Origin: Chloroflexi bacterium OLB14
Lineage (GTDB): Bacteria > Chloroflexota > Anaerolineae > Anaerolineales > Villigracilaceae
Assembly (NCBI GenBank): GCA_001567105.1
Contig: LMZR01000017.1
Location: forward strand, 27,587 to 91,586
Reading direction: 5' to 3'
DNA length: 64,000 nt
Shown: positions 35,868 through 45,281 of the stretch, in pieces
Numbering within the stretch: position 1 is the first letter of the stretch
How the letters are laid out: every line of letters starts with the position of its first letter
Position numbers and translations under genes: made by a program
The notes under the pieces: model-generated
What the model saw: the letters and a program-made list of their open reading frames with translations, nothing else
What the model was told of the DNA's origin: nothing
Database searches by the model: none

Positions 35868-36491
35868 TTACCTCCCCCGCAAAAACGAAATCAAAACTCC
35901 AAAGCCACCAATAAAGCCTAATGACAAAATAATTAAACCTGTTGGCACACGGTTAACCTCTACTTCAGGTAAAAAAGTTGCCACAATAATTTCTGGTGCC
36001 GCCGTAAATGTTGGCAAACGAGTTTGCGTCACTGCTGGAATAAAAGCTTCTACTAATGTTGGGTTAATAGTAGGCGTAGAAGCAAGCGTTGGCGTTGGTG
36101 GTGGCTGAATAACTGGCAAATTCCCTAATTTTAGATAGCGAACATACGGACCATATACCCAAGCTACAGATTCAGGAACACCAGGATAATAAATCTGAAT
36201 CCACTCACCATCTTGCGAAATCCCATAAGCAGGTATTTCTTGCCCCATTAAAATCACCCCTACTGCTGGGTATAGAGAAGCGCTTGGGCCTGCATAAACT
36301 TTCACAATTTCATTACTTTGGTCAATAAGTACCTGCACAATTGCACCTGCAGGTGTCCCTGTTACAGTGGGGATAGAGCCTGTTGGCTGTTGGGCAGAAA
36401 CATTGAATTGCACAGGTGTATAGAAAAAATATCCGAAGCCTGTAAATATAAAAATAAAAAGGAAGATAAGTTTTGTTTTTGAATTGAACAT
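35868..36491 (-). CDS. Secreted SH3-domain protein with C-terminal membrane anchor (paralogue A)
   Basis: 207 residues: an N-terminal signal/anchor helix, an SH3-like domain at ~50-120 (VKVYAGPSASLYPAVGVILMGQ; GEWIQIYYPGVPESVAWVYGPYV), a Thr/Pro-rich linker, and a membrane helix before a basic end (FGVLISFLRGR). This is the inverse order to a lipoprotein: SH3 outside, anchored at both ends or only at the C-terminus after cleavage. The neighbour 36573-37181 is a paralogue with the same layout, so the pair arose by tandem duplication. A role in cell-wall or surface binding is likely. Confidence 0.8.
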   Translation of the reverse strand: MFNSKTKLIFLFIFIFTGFGYFFYTPVQFNVSAQQPTGSIPTVTGTPAGAIVQVLIDQSNEIVKVYAGPSASLYPAVGVILMGQEIPAYGISQDGEWIQIYYPGVPESVAWVYGPYVRYLKLGNLPVIQPPPTPTLASTPTINPTLVEAFIPAVTQTRLPTFTAAPEIIVATFLPEVEVNRVPTGLIILSLGFIGGFGVLISFLRGR

Positions 36492-36572
36492 TAATTAATT
36501 TATTATATCTAATGCTGTAACATTTATATTGCACTATACAGTAAGATAAATCTTTCTGTATAGCAAAAAATA

Positions 36573-37181
36573 TCACCTACGAATCATTGAAAGTAAATAA
36601 CCAATAAAACCTAAAACAGCAAATGCAATAATAAAAGTGGCTAATGGAATAGAACTGTCATCTGAAGTTGATGAGGTGATGAAAGTAGGCAATGGTGTGA
36701 TAGATGGTTGCGCAGTAAAGGTTGGTAGGCGTGTGCTTGTTGGCTCAACAATAAATTGCGCAGCGAAGGTGGGGTCAATAGTAGAAGTTGCTGGTGGCAA
36801 TGGTGTTGGTGGCGGTGGCACAATGATTAAATTCCCTGGCGGTGAAACTTGTACTAACGGGGAATACACCCAACCAACGCCATCTGGAGCAGATGGAAAT
36901 TCAATCTTAATCCAATCTCCGCCTTGTGACCTACCTAAAGCAGGAGCGGTTGAGCCTGTTAGTAAAATTCCTACAACTGGATAAACTGTAGAACTTGGTC
37001 CCATGCGAACATTGATTTGTGGTTCATCGGTAATGACGGTGATGAATAAACCAGTTGTCGGCGCAGGTGTATCTGTCGGTGCTTGCGCCAAGACGAAGGT
37101 CAGGTTTGAGGCGGATAAAAATCCAGTAAGCATTATCAGAATTAGAAGCAGTTGTAAAGGTTGAAACTTGAGTCGTATCAT
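36573..37181 (-). CDS. Secreted SH3-domain protein with C-terminal membrane anchor (paralogue B)
   Basis: 202 residues with signal peptide (LILIMLTGFLSASNLTFVLAQA), SH3 domain at ~48-115 (INVRMGPSSTVYPVVGILLTGS; GDWIKIEFPSAPDGVGWVYSPLV), Pro/Thr linker containing STRLPTFTAQPSIT (shared with paralogue A: TRLPTFTAAPEII) and a C-terminal helix FIIAFAVLGFIGYLLSMIRR. Divergent from the zinc-ribbon gene at 37229; their starts are 48 bp apart. Confidence 0.8.
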   Translation of the reverse strand: MIRLKFQPLQLLLILIMLTGFLSASNLTFVLAQAPTDTPAPTTGLFITVITDEPQINVRMGPSSTVYPVVGILLTGSTAPALGRSQGGDWIKIEFPSAPDGVGWVYSPLVQVSPPGNLIIVPPPPTPLPPATSTIDPTFAAQFIVEPTSTRLPTFTAQPSITPLPTFITSSTSDDSSIPLATFIIAFAVLGFIGYLLSMIRR

Positions 37182-37216
37182 TTCGTATATATATCCAATT
37201 AAAAATGTAAAGGCAT

Positions 37217-37228
37217 TATAATCTAGTT
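37217..37228 (+). promoter_or_regulatory. -10 box placed for a leaderless mRNA
   Basis: TATAAT at 37217-37222 ends 6 nt before the ATG at 37229; no ribosome binding site. Confidence 0.55.
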
Positions 37229-37813
37229 ATGGAACGCAAATTTTTTCACGGAAAAATAAAACCTTTGGATATTGCGAATGCTTTGCTTGGTGAGTTTAAC
37301 CAAGGTAATTTTCGCGCACAAACATTGGGGCAAAAAGATAGAGTGGTTGTGCAGGTAAGCACGCGACCTGATGCAACATCTGGCGGGCAAACAGCTATGA
37401 CTGTGACGATTCAGACGGTGGATGAAGGTATTATGATTGAGTTAGGTGAACAGGCATGGCTGGGTGTGGCGGCTAGTTTAGGCATGAGTGCTTTATCAGC
37501 TTTGAGGAATCCATTTAGTTTGTTGGGCAGGTTAGATGATATTGCTCAAGATATTGAGAACTTAGGTGTGCGCGATAAGGCTTGGCGTGTAATTTCTAAG
37601 GCGGCGCGTGCGGCTGGTGCCTCGGCTGATTTGTCTGAAAATTTGAAACGGACAACTTGTGAATATTGCCATGTGGCGAATAAAGTGGGTGACCCATCTT
37701 GTGCGGCATGTGGTGCGCCTTTGGGGATGAGTCAGCCGGATACTTGTAAAAATTGTGGTTATGTCGTGAAGGCAGGGGCAGAAACCTGTCCAAATTGTCA
37801 GCAAGTTTTGTGA
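37229..37813 (+). CDS. Double zinc-ribbon protein of unknown function
   Basis: 194 residues. Residues 1-135 form a soluble domain without recognised family (GQTAMTVTIQTVDEGIMIELGEQAWLG; then an amphipathic helix region). Residues 142-194 carry two zinc ribbons: CEYCHVANKVGDPSCAAC and CKNCGYVVKAGAETCPNC. It begins a plus-strand group with two FHA genes and lies 52 bp before the first, which hints at a shared role in signalling or envelope assembly. Probably leaderless. Confidence 0.75.
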   Translation: MERKFFHGKIKPLDIANALLGEFNQGNFRAQTLGQKDRVVVQVSTRPDATSGGQTAMTVTIQTVDEGIMIELGEQAWLGVAASLGMSALSALRNPFSLLGRLDDIAQDIENLGVRDKAWRVISKAARAAGASADLSENLKRTTCEYCHVANKVGDPSCAACGAPLGMSQPDTCKNCGYVVKAGAETCPNCQQVL

Positions 37814-37865
37814 GGGTGGCTTGCTTAATCGGCAGGCTCAATCTATAATATTGTTGACGTGAGAG

Positions 37866-38687
37866 ATGGATTTAAAAGAATTAGAAGCACGCTTACAGCA
37901 CTTGATTGAAGTGGATTTATTGAGGGTTTTGCCCGGGCGAAAAATTGAAGATATTATCATCCAAAAGCTAGCAGTTGCCATTGAAAACAATACAGTCACA
38001 AATGCTTATGCTTCTACCGCCCCTGATATTTTCACTCTAATTATGCACCCTGAAACTGCAAAAGGATGGGAAGATCAAAAATTACTTGCAGTAGTGTTGC
38101 AGTCTGTTGTTAATGTGGCACAAGAAGCAGGGTTACGTTTTACAATGCCTCCAACTGTGACAATTTCTACAAATGAGAAAATTCCAATTAATGACGCTGA
38201 GGTTGTTGCGTCTCATAGGGTTGAAGTTATGGCTGAAACAAATGCAGTTCCTGTATCCACTGGAAATGAACAACAAGACGAAAACAGCAAAATCCCTGAA
38301 AACGCTTTTTTGATTGTTGAAGGGGTTAAAGTCTTTCCATTAACTAGCGAGGTAGTTAACATTGGGCGTAGGTTAGATAATCAATTAATCATTGATGATC
38401 CTCGCGTATCTCGTAATCATGCACAATTACGTTCTATAAAAGGTCGCTTTGTGGTCTTTGATTTGAACTCCACTGGGGGAACCTTTGTAAATGGGCAAAG
38501 AACTAGTCAGAGTGTTTTATATCCTGGTGATGTGATTTCACTAGCAGGAGTGGCATTAATTTTTGGACAGGATAATCCACCACCTCGTCCGGATTTGAAA
38601 ACCACAAGTCCATTTAATAACAGCAGTTTAGAAAGACCCACTGCAACTTTAAAAGAACATTCTACAGCGAAAATTCCTAAAAAATGA
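37866..38687 (+). CDS. FhaA-like protein (DUF3662 domain plus FHA domain)
   Basis: 273 residues. The first 115 residues match the DUF3662 domain of actinobacterial FhaA (LEARLQHLIEVDLLRVLPGRKIEDIIIQKLAVAIENN). After a linker, an FHA phosphothreonine-binding domain lies at ~170-245: VNIGRRLDNQLIIDDPRVSRNHAQL with the conserved Gly-Arg, Ser-Arg-x-His, and DLNSTGGTFVNG. In actinobacteria such pairs sit near kinases, phosphatase and cell-shape genes; here no kinase is nearby. It overlaps the next FHA gene by 4 bp (ATGA). Confidence 0.85.
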   Translation: MDLKELEARLQHLIEVDLLRVLPGRKIEDIIIQKLAVAIENNTVTNAYASTAPDIFTLIMHPETAKGWEDQKLLAVVLQSVVNVAQEAGLRFTMPPTVTISTNEKIPINDAEVVASHRVEVMAETNAVPVSTGNEQQDENSKIPENAFLIVEGVKVFPLTSEVVNIGRRLDNQLIIDDPRVSRNHAQLRSIKGRFVVFDLNSTGGTFVNGQRTSQSVLYPGDVISLAGVALIFGQDNPPPRPDLKTTSPFNNSSLERPTATLKEHSTAKIPKK

Positions 38688-39152
38688 GTGGTTCAATTGT
38701 ATTAGTGTTGCGATTGATAACAGCAATCGCATTATTTGCATTTGTGGGATGGGCTTTGTATTCTTTGTATCGTGAAACACGCAGGCAGGGTTTGATCTTA
38801 GCGAATCGGCGGGTACCCGGTATTAGCTTGGCGATTAAAGATTCTGAAGGGGATTCTTTAAGATATTTTTCTCAGCCTGAAATTAGTTTAGGACGCGATC
38901 CTAGTTGTGATATTTCTACAAAAGATGATACTACTTCGGCTCGTCACGCACAATTAGTTTATCATCATGGACAATGGTGGCTTGAAGACCTTGCTTCTAC
39001 AAATGGGACGTTTTTTAAATAATACTCAAATTTTAATGCCAACAGTATTAACTTCGGGGGATGAGATTAAATGTGGTAATACTCACATTGTTGTTAGCTT
39101 ATCTGAAAATATCATTATCGACCCTACGCTTCCACTAAAAAAACAAGGTTGA
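38684..39152 (+). CDS. FhaB-like membrane-anchored FHA protein, one frame break
   Basis: As given it stops at 39022. Reading the T6 at 39011-39016 as T5 continues GTFLNNTQILMPTVLTSGDEI and gives 155 residues ending at 39152. Residues 5-28 are a membrane helix, followed by a basic region and an FHA domain (ISLGRDPSCDISTKDDTTSARHAQL; DLASTNGTF). The layout (one helix then FHA) is that of FhaB/FipA-like proteins. Coupled to the FhaA-like gene. Confidence 0.8.
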
Positions 39153-39190
39153 GGGTCAGTTTACAACTACCCCCAAGGGAGAGGCGTTGG

Positions 39191-40453
39191 TTATAGCTCT
39201 AATTTCAAAAACATATCTACTACATATGGGTCGAAGTGTGAGTTTGCATCTGCTTTAATTTTTTGTTTCACTTCTTCATGTTTTAAGCCTTGACGATAGG
39301 GTCTATCTGAAACTAGGGCATCCCATACATCTACTACGGCAAAAATTCTTGCGGCTAGTGGAATTTGCTCGGCTTTCAAACCACGTGGGTAGCCCGTGCC
39401 GTCCCACTTTTCGTGATGGCAATAGGGTATATCTAAGGCTGGCTGTAAAAATTTAATTGGGCTAAGCATTTCAAAAGCATAAACAGGATGTTTTTGTATT
39501 AAGCTTCTTTCTTCAGGGGTTAATGCGCCCGGCTTTAATAAAATGCCATCAGGAATTGCCATTTTGCCAATATCATGTAACAAAGCGCCACGCTGAATGT
39601 GAAGCAAGTTATCGCCTGTAATGCCCATAGCTGTGGCAAGTTTCATGGTAATGGATGTCACTCTTTGGGTATGTCCTTCTGTCTCTTTATCACGCAAATC
39701 TAATGCGCGCACCCAACCCTCTAAAGTGGCTTGATATGCAATTTGTAATTCGGCGTTACTAGCTTGTAAGCCTTCAAATAAACGCGCATTTTCAATTGCT
39801 ACTGCGGCCTGGTTTGAATACGATGAGATAATTTCTAAATCGTCTTTTTTGAAGATGCCCGATTGAGCACGATTATCCACATACATAACGCCAATCAAAA
39901 CATCTTTCACTTTTAATGGGGCGCATAAGATCGAAAGCAAATGATATTGTGCAATGCTAGCTTGTTGGTCAAAGCGTGGATCTTCTTGGGCATTGGTAGT
40001 TAAAATTGCTTCGCCTGTTTCAGCAACTTTTCGAATGATGCTATTACTAACAGCAAATGATTCGCGTGCTAAATCAGATTGTGCAATTCCGCGTGCTGTT
40101 TGTACGGTCATCTCGCCTGAATTATCCTTTAACATTAAGAAACCCCGCTCTGCGTTCATTAAAGCAATAATCGAATCCATCACTTCTTCTAGTACTCGCT
40201 TCAACCCCAGCGTGGAGTTGATAGCGCTCCCCACCCCCACTAAAGCCTCAACCTTTTTCTGGTGGCTATTAAAATGTGTTTGTACATCATCTTTTAACTT
40301 AGCCACCAGACTAACTAATGAAGCAAGTTCACGGTTAGCGACCGAAAGTTGTGGCTGATTCATGCGCGCCAACTGAAGCATGGTTTGCATAATTATTTTT
40401 TGAATCTCAGATATCTGCTGAACTACACTTTCTTCCATAAATGATTCAGACAT
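39191..40453 (-). CDS. GAF plus HD-GYP cyclic di-GMP phosphodiesterase-like protein
   Basis: 420 residues. Residues 1-65 are a coiled-coil region, ~70-225 a GAF sensor domain (LGLKRVLEEVMDSIIALMNAERGFLML; LCAPLKVKDVLIGVMYVDNR), and ~240-420 an HD-GYP domain: HTQRV..., LLHDIGKMAIPD, HPVYAFEML, HHEKWDGTGYPRGL, DVWDALVSDRPYR. The metal ligands and the GYP-type triad are intact, so hydrolysis of cyclic di-GMP is expected. No membrane segment; cytoplasmic. GGAG precedes the ATG at 40453. Confidence 0.9.
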   Translation of the reverse strand: MSESFMEESVVQQISEIQKIIMQTMLQLARMNQPQLSVANRELASLVSLVAKLKDDVQTHFNSHQKKVEALVGVGSAINSTLGLKRVLEEVMDSIIALMNAERGFLMLKDNSGEMTVQTARGIAQSDLARESFAVSNSIIRKVAETGEAILTTNAQEDPRFDQQASIAQYHLLSILCAPLKVKDVLIGVMYVDNRAQSGIFKKDDLEIISSYSNQAAVAIENARLFEGLQASNAELQIAYQATLEGWVRALDLRDKETEGHTQRVTSITMKLATAMGITGDNLLHIQRGALLHDIGKMAIPDGILLKPGALTPEERSLIQKHPVYAFEMLSPIKFLQPALDIPYCHHEKWDGTGYPRGLKAEQIPLAARIFAVVDVWDALVSDRPYRQGLKHEEVKQKIKADANSHFDPYVVDMFLKLEL

Positions 40454-40526
40454 AGCACAACTCCATATCTAGTATAAAGCTCACAGAGAACGCGGAAATG
40501 TTATTTACATCTGTTATATGAACAAA

Positions 40527-41081
40527 TCACAACTTCGGTAACACAATAGATTGTTGTCGTTGGTATTTTCCTTTTTTATCAGCATATGAGATTTCACATT
40601 CTTCATCTGCTTCAAAGAACAACACCTGAGCCAAGCCTTCGTTGGCATAAATTTTTGCAGGCAATGGCGTTGTGTTTGATATCTCAAGTGTGACAAACCC
40701 TTCCCATTCTGGCTCAAAGGGAGTTACATTTACAATTATGCCACAACGCGCGTAAGTGGATTTTCCCAAACAAACTGTTAACACCTTGCGTGGAATACGA
40801 AAATACTCTACCGTGCGAGCCAAAGCAAAAGAATTAGGTGGCACAATACACACATCGCCTACAAAATCCACCATAGAATTTGTGGCAAAATCTTTTGGGT
40901 CCACTGTGGCAGAAAAAACATTGGTAAAAATTTTAAATTCATTTGCTACGCGTACATCATAGCCATACGATGAAACGCCGTATGAAATAACTCCTTGGCG
41001 CACCTGCCTATCTACAAATGGCTCAATCATTTTATTTTCTAATGCCATCTTACGTATCCAGTGATCAGCCTTTAAGCCCAT
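40527..41081 (-). CDS. dcd: dCTP deaminase
   Basis: 184 residues from the ATG at 41081 (AGGAG 8 nt upstream). Family motifs: [66 protein letters not shown] with the catalytic Glu, and [13 protein letters not shown]. It deaminates dCTP to dUTP in thymidine nucleotide synthesis. Monocistronic, with the promoter side facing the DUF1684 gene. Confidence 0.93.
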   Translation of the reverse strand: MGLKADHWIRKMALENKMIEPFVDRQVRQGVISYGVSSYGYDVRVANEFKIFTNVFSATVDPKDFATNSMVDFVGDVCIVPPNSFALARTVEYFRIPRKVLTVCLGKSTYARCGIIVNVTPFEPEWEGFVTLEISNTTPLPAKIYANEGLAQVLFFEADEECEISYADKKGKYQRQQSIVLPKL

Positions 41082-41168
41082 AATCAACACTCCTAAATTT
41101 TAATGGTTTATAGTGCCATTGTATAACAAAAATGCAAACTCTACAGGCTTATTCTTTTTTATATTTGG

Positions 41169-41180
41169 TATAATCCAACT
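41169..41180 (+). promoter_or_regulatory. Extended -10 box placed for a leaderless mRNA
   Basis: TGGTATAAT (TATAAT 41169-41174) ends 6 nt before the ATG at 41181, and no ribosome binding site is present. Confidence 0.6.
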
Positions 41181-42026
41181 ATGGCGCAAAAAACTTATAG
41201 ACAAAATATTACTGAGTGGAGAGAAACAGTTAACCAAAACATTCGGCGCGAAAATGGCTGGCTCTCATTAATAGGCTTATTTTGGCTCAAGCTTGGAAAA
41301 AACCAAATAGGATCCGATGCTAAAAATGAAATCCAACTTCCAGAGCGCCTACCTGCTAGTTTAGGTTATTTTGAATATAACGGGAAATCTGTATCACTAC
41401 AAATTTCCGCGGGGCAAAAAGTGCTAGTCAATGAAAAATTGACCGACTTTTCAATTTTACAACCAGATATTTCTGAAAACCCTAGTTTTATAAAAATTGA
41501 AGAACTTCAATTGGTAATCATTCAACGCGGGAATAAAATGGGTGTGCGCATGTGGGATAACAAAAGCGAAAAACGCGCTTCTTTCCCTGCCCGTACTTGG
41601 TATGATATTAACGAGGATTATCGAATTCCTGTAACTTATACTGCTTACGAAAGACCCAAAATGGCTTACTTCCCTGATATTACAGGTGAAAAATCTGAAT
41701 TTCCTGTGGAAGGCTACATGACCTTTGAATTTAATAAAAAGAGTTATAAAGTAGATATCAATAAAGAAGATGAAACTACATTCTTCTTACGTTTTTGGGA
41801 CCCAACCAGTGAAGATGAAACCTACCCAACTGGTCGTTACCTTGTAGCAGATATTGAAAAAGATGGAAGCATTTTCCTTGATTTCAATAAAGCATATTGC
41901 CCGCCTTGTGCCTTTACCGATTTTGCAACTTGTGTTTTTGCTCCTGAGCAAAATCGTTTAGATTTTAAAGTCATGGCTGGTGAAACTTACCCAAGAGATT
42001 TACATAATTTAATCCCACGCTGGTAG
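41181..42026 (+). CDS. DUF1684 family protein
   Basis: 281 residues matching the whole DUF1684 family: WRETVNQNIRRENGWLSLIGLFWLKLGKNQIGSD at the start, then VRMWDNKSEKRASFPARTWYDIN, FRFWDPTSEDETYPTGRYLVADIE-like stretch, and YCPPCAFTDFATCVFAPEQNRLDFKVMAGE with conserved Cys residues. No signal peptide. The biochemical function of the family is not known to me. Probably leaderless; single gene. Confidence 0.88.
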   Translation: MAQKTYRQNITEWRETVNQNIRRENGWLSLIGLFWLKLGKNQIGSDAKNEIQLPERLPASLGYFEYNGKSVSLQISAGQKVLVNEKLTDFSILQPDISENPSFIKIEELQLVIIQRGNKMGVRMWDNKSEKRASFPARTWYDINEDYRIPVTYTAYERPKMAYFPDITGEKSEFPVEGYMTFEFNKKSYKVDINKEDETTFFLRFWDPTSEDETYPTGRYLVADIEKDGSIFLDFNKAYCPPCAFTDFATCVFAPEQNRLDFKVMAGETYPRDLHNLIPRW

Positions 42027-42081
42027 TTAAATATAATTTTCTGAAACCGAATCAACTATAAGTCAAAATGAGGCGGGAAGT

Positions 42082-42975
42082 TCATCCAAGAAAATAATTG
42101 GTGAAAAAATCTGGGATGAAGAAACCGCCGATTCCAAATCCCCATTTTAGTGCACAACATCCAATAAATATAATAATTCCAATGGAAATAATGAAATAAT
42201 CGCGGAAGGCGTATTTCAAATCGCTTTTTAACCATGTGCGGGGACCTGTGCCAAAAGCGCGTAAATCCATGGCGTCAATCACTTCTTCGCCTGTTACTGT
42301 GGATTGCATAACTACAGGGATGATGAAAGGTGCAAGCCGCCGAATTTTTTCTGCTATGCCACCTTTAAGTTTTTCAATTTCATAGCCGCGTGCGCGTTGT
42401 GCATCTAATGTGATGTTAAAATCTCGCACGAAGGTCGGCAAGAAACGCAGTGCTAAATCCATTGTAAATGAAACTTTATCTGATGCGCCCATGCGTTTGA
42501 ATGCAGTTCCATAAATATTTGGATCCATGGTATATGGAATTGGAATAGCGAGCAATGCCATGGTTAACATGCGAAAGATTTGTGTTATGGAAAACCATAA
42601 TTTAGAAATGGTTACTGGCACCGACCACCCCCAATCGGTGCCAGGTATTTTTAGAGGAACTGTGAAGATAACAGGCGAGTTTGGGTCTAACACAGAGGAA
42701 GGACCGCCTCGACCAGATAACATACCATTCAAGCCTACGATGAAGAACACTAGAATAAATATAAAAAGTAAGGGTCTTTTTATGTCTTTCCATTCAATGC
42801 GAGACATCACCAACAAGGTCAGCGAGATGATGAAAAGCGGAATGATAATTCGATAGTCCCATATTTCTGGGATGGTTAATGCGAAGATAACACAACCCAA
42901 GAATATTAATCTAGTGCGCGGGTCTAGGCTTTGAATAAAGGTATTGCGTGGGCGATACTTCCAAGTTACGAGCAT
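42082..42975 (-). CDS. ecfT: ECF transporter transmembrane component (EcfT)
   Basis: 297 residues with five to six helices. The cytoplasmic coupling helix carries the EcfT signatures AQRARGYEIEK (first Ala-Arg-Gly) and IDAMDLRAFGTGPRT (second), and FLPTFVRDFNITLDAQRARG precedes it. It forms the core of an energy-coupling factor vitamin importer with the fused ATPase and S component encoded just upstream. It is the last gene of the operon; 6 bp separate it from the S component. Confidence 0.92.
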   Translation of the reverse strand: MLVTWKYRPRNTFIQSLDPRTRLIFLGCVIFALTIPEIWDYRIIIPLFIISLTLLVMSRIEWKDIKRPLLFIFILVFFIVGLNGMLSGRGGPSSVLDPNSPVIFTVPLKIPGTDWGWSVPVTISKLWFSITQIFRMLTMALLAIPIPYTMDPNIYGTAFKRMGASDKVSFTMDLALRFLPTFVRDFNITLDAQRARGYEIEKLKGGIAEKIRRLAPFIIPVVMQSTVTGEEVIDAMDLRAFGTGPRTWLKSDLKYAFRDYFIISIGIIIFIGCCALKWGFGIGGFFIPDFFTNYFLG

Positions 42976-42981
42976 TGAGTA

Positions 42982-43533
42982 TTATCTTCCTCTACTAGAT
43001 GCTACTGCGGCAAAGGCAATCATCAGAATTGGCAAGAGTATAACAATCACGACTGCGTTACCAATAAAAGATGGTGTGAAATAACCAACTAAAGCTGTTT
43101 TGAGGTCAATACCGCCGACAAACATTTCTGTCAGTGATGCGACCAACATACCAACAGCTGCGCCACCTAAGCCCCACAATACGGCTTTGATGATATCGGC
43201 TTGGGCTTTGTAATTGGTAATGGCAAGCATTACCAAACCAGGGATCATTCCCATGAGACCATTGCCAAGACTCCAATTCCAATAGAAGCCCCAGCCGCTC
43301 AATGCATCACCTAATGTGTTGCCGATGAAGCCAGCCAATAAACCAACCCAAGGACCATAAGCAACGCCGAAGAAAATTAAAACGGCAACTGCTGGGCGGA
43401 AGGTGACGTTACCTGCCGCTGGTAATGGGAAGAGACTATTAGTAACATAAGACAATGCACCATACAATGCCGCGCCAATTGCACCAAACACAACTTGACG
43501 GGTTCCGAACTCCCAACTTGTTTTTGTATTCAT
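42982..43533 (-). CDS. ECF transporter substrate-binding S component
   Basis: 183 residues, six helices, with the S-component start RQVVFGAIGAALYGALSYVTN and the pattern FRPAVAVLIFFGVAYGPWVGLLAGFIGNTLGDAL in helices 2-3. It captures a vitamin or cofactor and docks on EcfT. The family (QueT/YkoE/HtsT-like) cannot be fixed by eye, so the substrate is open; no TPP, cobalamin or other riboswitch was recognised upstream. Ribosome binding site AAGGAG is present. Confidence 0.8.
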   Translation of the reverse strand: MNTKTSWEFGTRQVVFGAIGAALYGALSYVTNSLFPLPAAGNVTFRPAVAVLIFFGVAYGPWVGLLAGFIGNTLGDALSGWGFYWNWSLGNGLMGMIPGLVMLAITNYKAQADIIKAVLWGLGGAAVGMLVASLTEMFVGGIDLKTALVGYFTPSFIGNAVVIVILLPILMIAFAAVASSRGR

Positions 43534-43628
43534 TATTTCTTTTCTCCTTTAGGTGTGTAAAAAGAATTTAACAAAACGCTGACCTGTACATATTAACCCT
43601 GCATTTGTCTACACGTTGCAGGGAAATT

Positions 43629-45269
43629 TTATATATATTGAACCAATGACTCGGCAGGTAAAAATCTTTTTGTTTTTGGAAGTAAATCTACATTAAGTGA
43701 CAAAAGCGAAGTGGGGCGAACACGATATTGCTTTAACAAGTTAATATTTTTCAAAACTTCTTCAGGAGTGCCATCGGCTACAATGTGTTTATCACCAAAT
43801 AATAAAACACGGTTTGAATATGTAACCGCCAGATCAATATCATGGGTGATAAATAAAGTGGCAGAAAAATTTGCAGATAGCACAGATTGCGCATCTTCTG
43901 ATGTTTTGCATAGTGTTTCCATAAAGTGTGTGTAATTTGCAAAATCTTGCCCTGCTGTGGGTTCGTCCATAATTAATATTTTGGAACGCATGGCTAAGAC
44001 TGCTGCAATGGTTGTCCGTTTTTGTTGACCAAATGACAAACCCAGTGGCGGATATTCTTCAAAACCACCTAAGTTAACTGCATTCAAACTTTCACTCACA
44101 AATTTAGGAATTTCGTTTGAATCATAGCCCAAGTTTTTGGGACCAAATTCTAATTCTTCTTTGACAGATGGAGCATACAACATGTGCGTTGGGCTTTGAA
44201 ATACAAAACCTAACGTCCGCGCAATTTGAGCCACACTCATTTCGCGAGTATCTTTTCCATTTACCAAAACCCGCCCTTTGGTTGGCTTTAGTAACCCAAT
44301 AGCATGTTTGACTAAAGTTGACTTTCCCGCCCCGTTGGGACCTAACACTGCAATTAAATCACCTGAATAAATTTTCAAGTTAACATTTTCAAGAATCAAT
44401 GGAAGGTCATCGTCATAACGAAAATCCACATTTTCAAAAACAACTAAAGGGTCACTTTTTTCTTCTACTTTAGGCTTATTAAATTCTTCCACCTGAATAT
44501 CCAGCGTTTTTACTCTTTGCACCACCCATGGCGCAGGTAATTTAACTTGTTTATGATCAATTTCATTTGGTAAATTTTTAATATCGCCTAAATATTTTAT
44601 CTTTCCGTTTTCCATATACATCATACGGTCTGGCTTAGTTTCAATAGCATCTTCTACGCGATGTTCAACCAAAATAACAGTCTTACCTTCATCTGCTAAA
44701 CTACGAAATACTTGCAAGGCTTCATGGGCAGAGGCAGGGTCAAGTGAAGCAAGCGGTTCATCTAACAACAAAATAGATGGATTCATCGTCAGCACACCTG
44801 CCAATGCCACTTTTTTGTTTTTCGCCGCCAGATAAATTAAACGTCTCACGTTCTGCTAAATATTCAATGTTGAGTCGTTTCATAGCTTGTTCAACACGCG
44901 TGTAAATTTCATCGCGTGGCAAGCCTAAATTTTCAGGACCAAATGCAATCTCGTTAAATACATTACTAGCAACAATTTGTCTTTCAGGGTCTTGTAATAA
45001 TGTTCCAACCGTCTGTGCCATTTCAGGGATTTGTAATTTGGCAATTTCTTTGCCATACAACAAAGCCTTGCCTGTTAATTCACCCCGATAACTGCGCGGA
45101 ATTAATCCGTTAATGCAACGCGCCAGTGTTGTTTTTCCGCATCCACTAGAGCCTGCAATTAATAGCAACTCGCCCTGCTTGAGTTCAAAAGAAACATTTT
45201 CGATAGCAAGTTCAGGCGCGTGCGATATTTGAATGTGAGGTTTTCTATCAGCAAAGGAGCGTTGGTCAT
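43629..45269 (-). CDS. Fused double ATPase of an ECF transporter, two frame breaks
   Basis: The ATG at 45269 (MTNAPLLIENLTF) begins 546 residues once two runs are corrected: TTT at 45228-45230 to four (restoring KISHAPELAIENVSFELKQG) and T6 at 44811-44816 to five (restoring LSGGEKQKVALAGVLTMNP). Each half is a full ABC ATPase: Walker A AGSSGCGKTTL and GPNGAGKSTLV, Walker B LLLDEPLASLDP and ILIMDEPTAGQD. EcfA1 and EcfA2 are thus one chain, as in YkoD-type importers. 95 bp separate it from the S component, 12 bp from thrC upstream. Confidence 0.88.
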
Positions 45270-45281
45270 TGTGCTTATATT

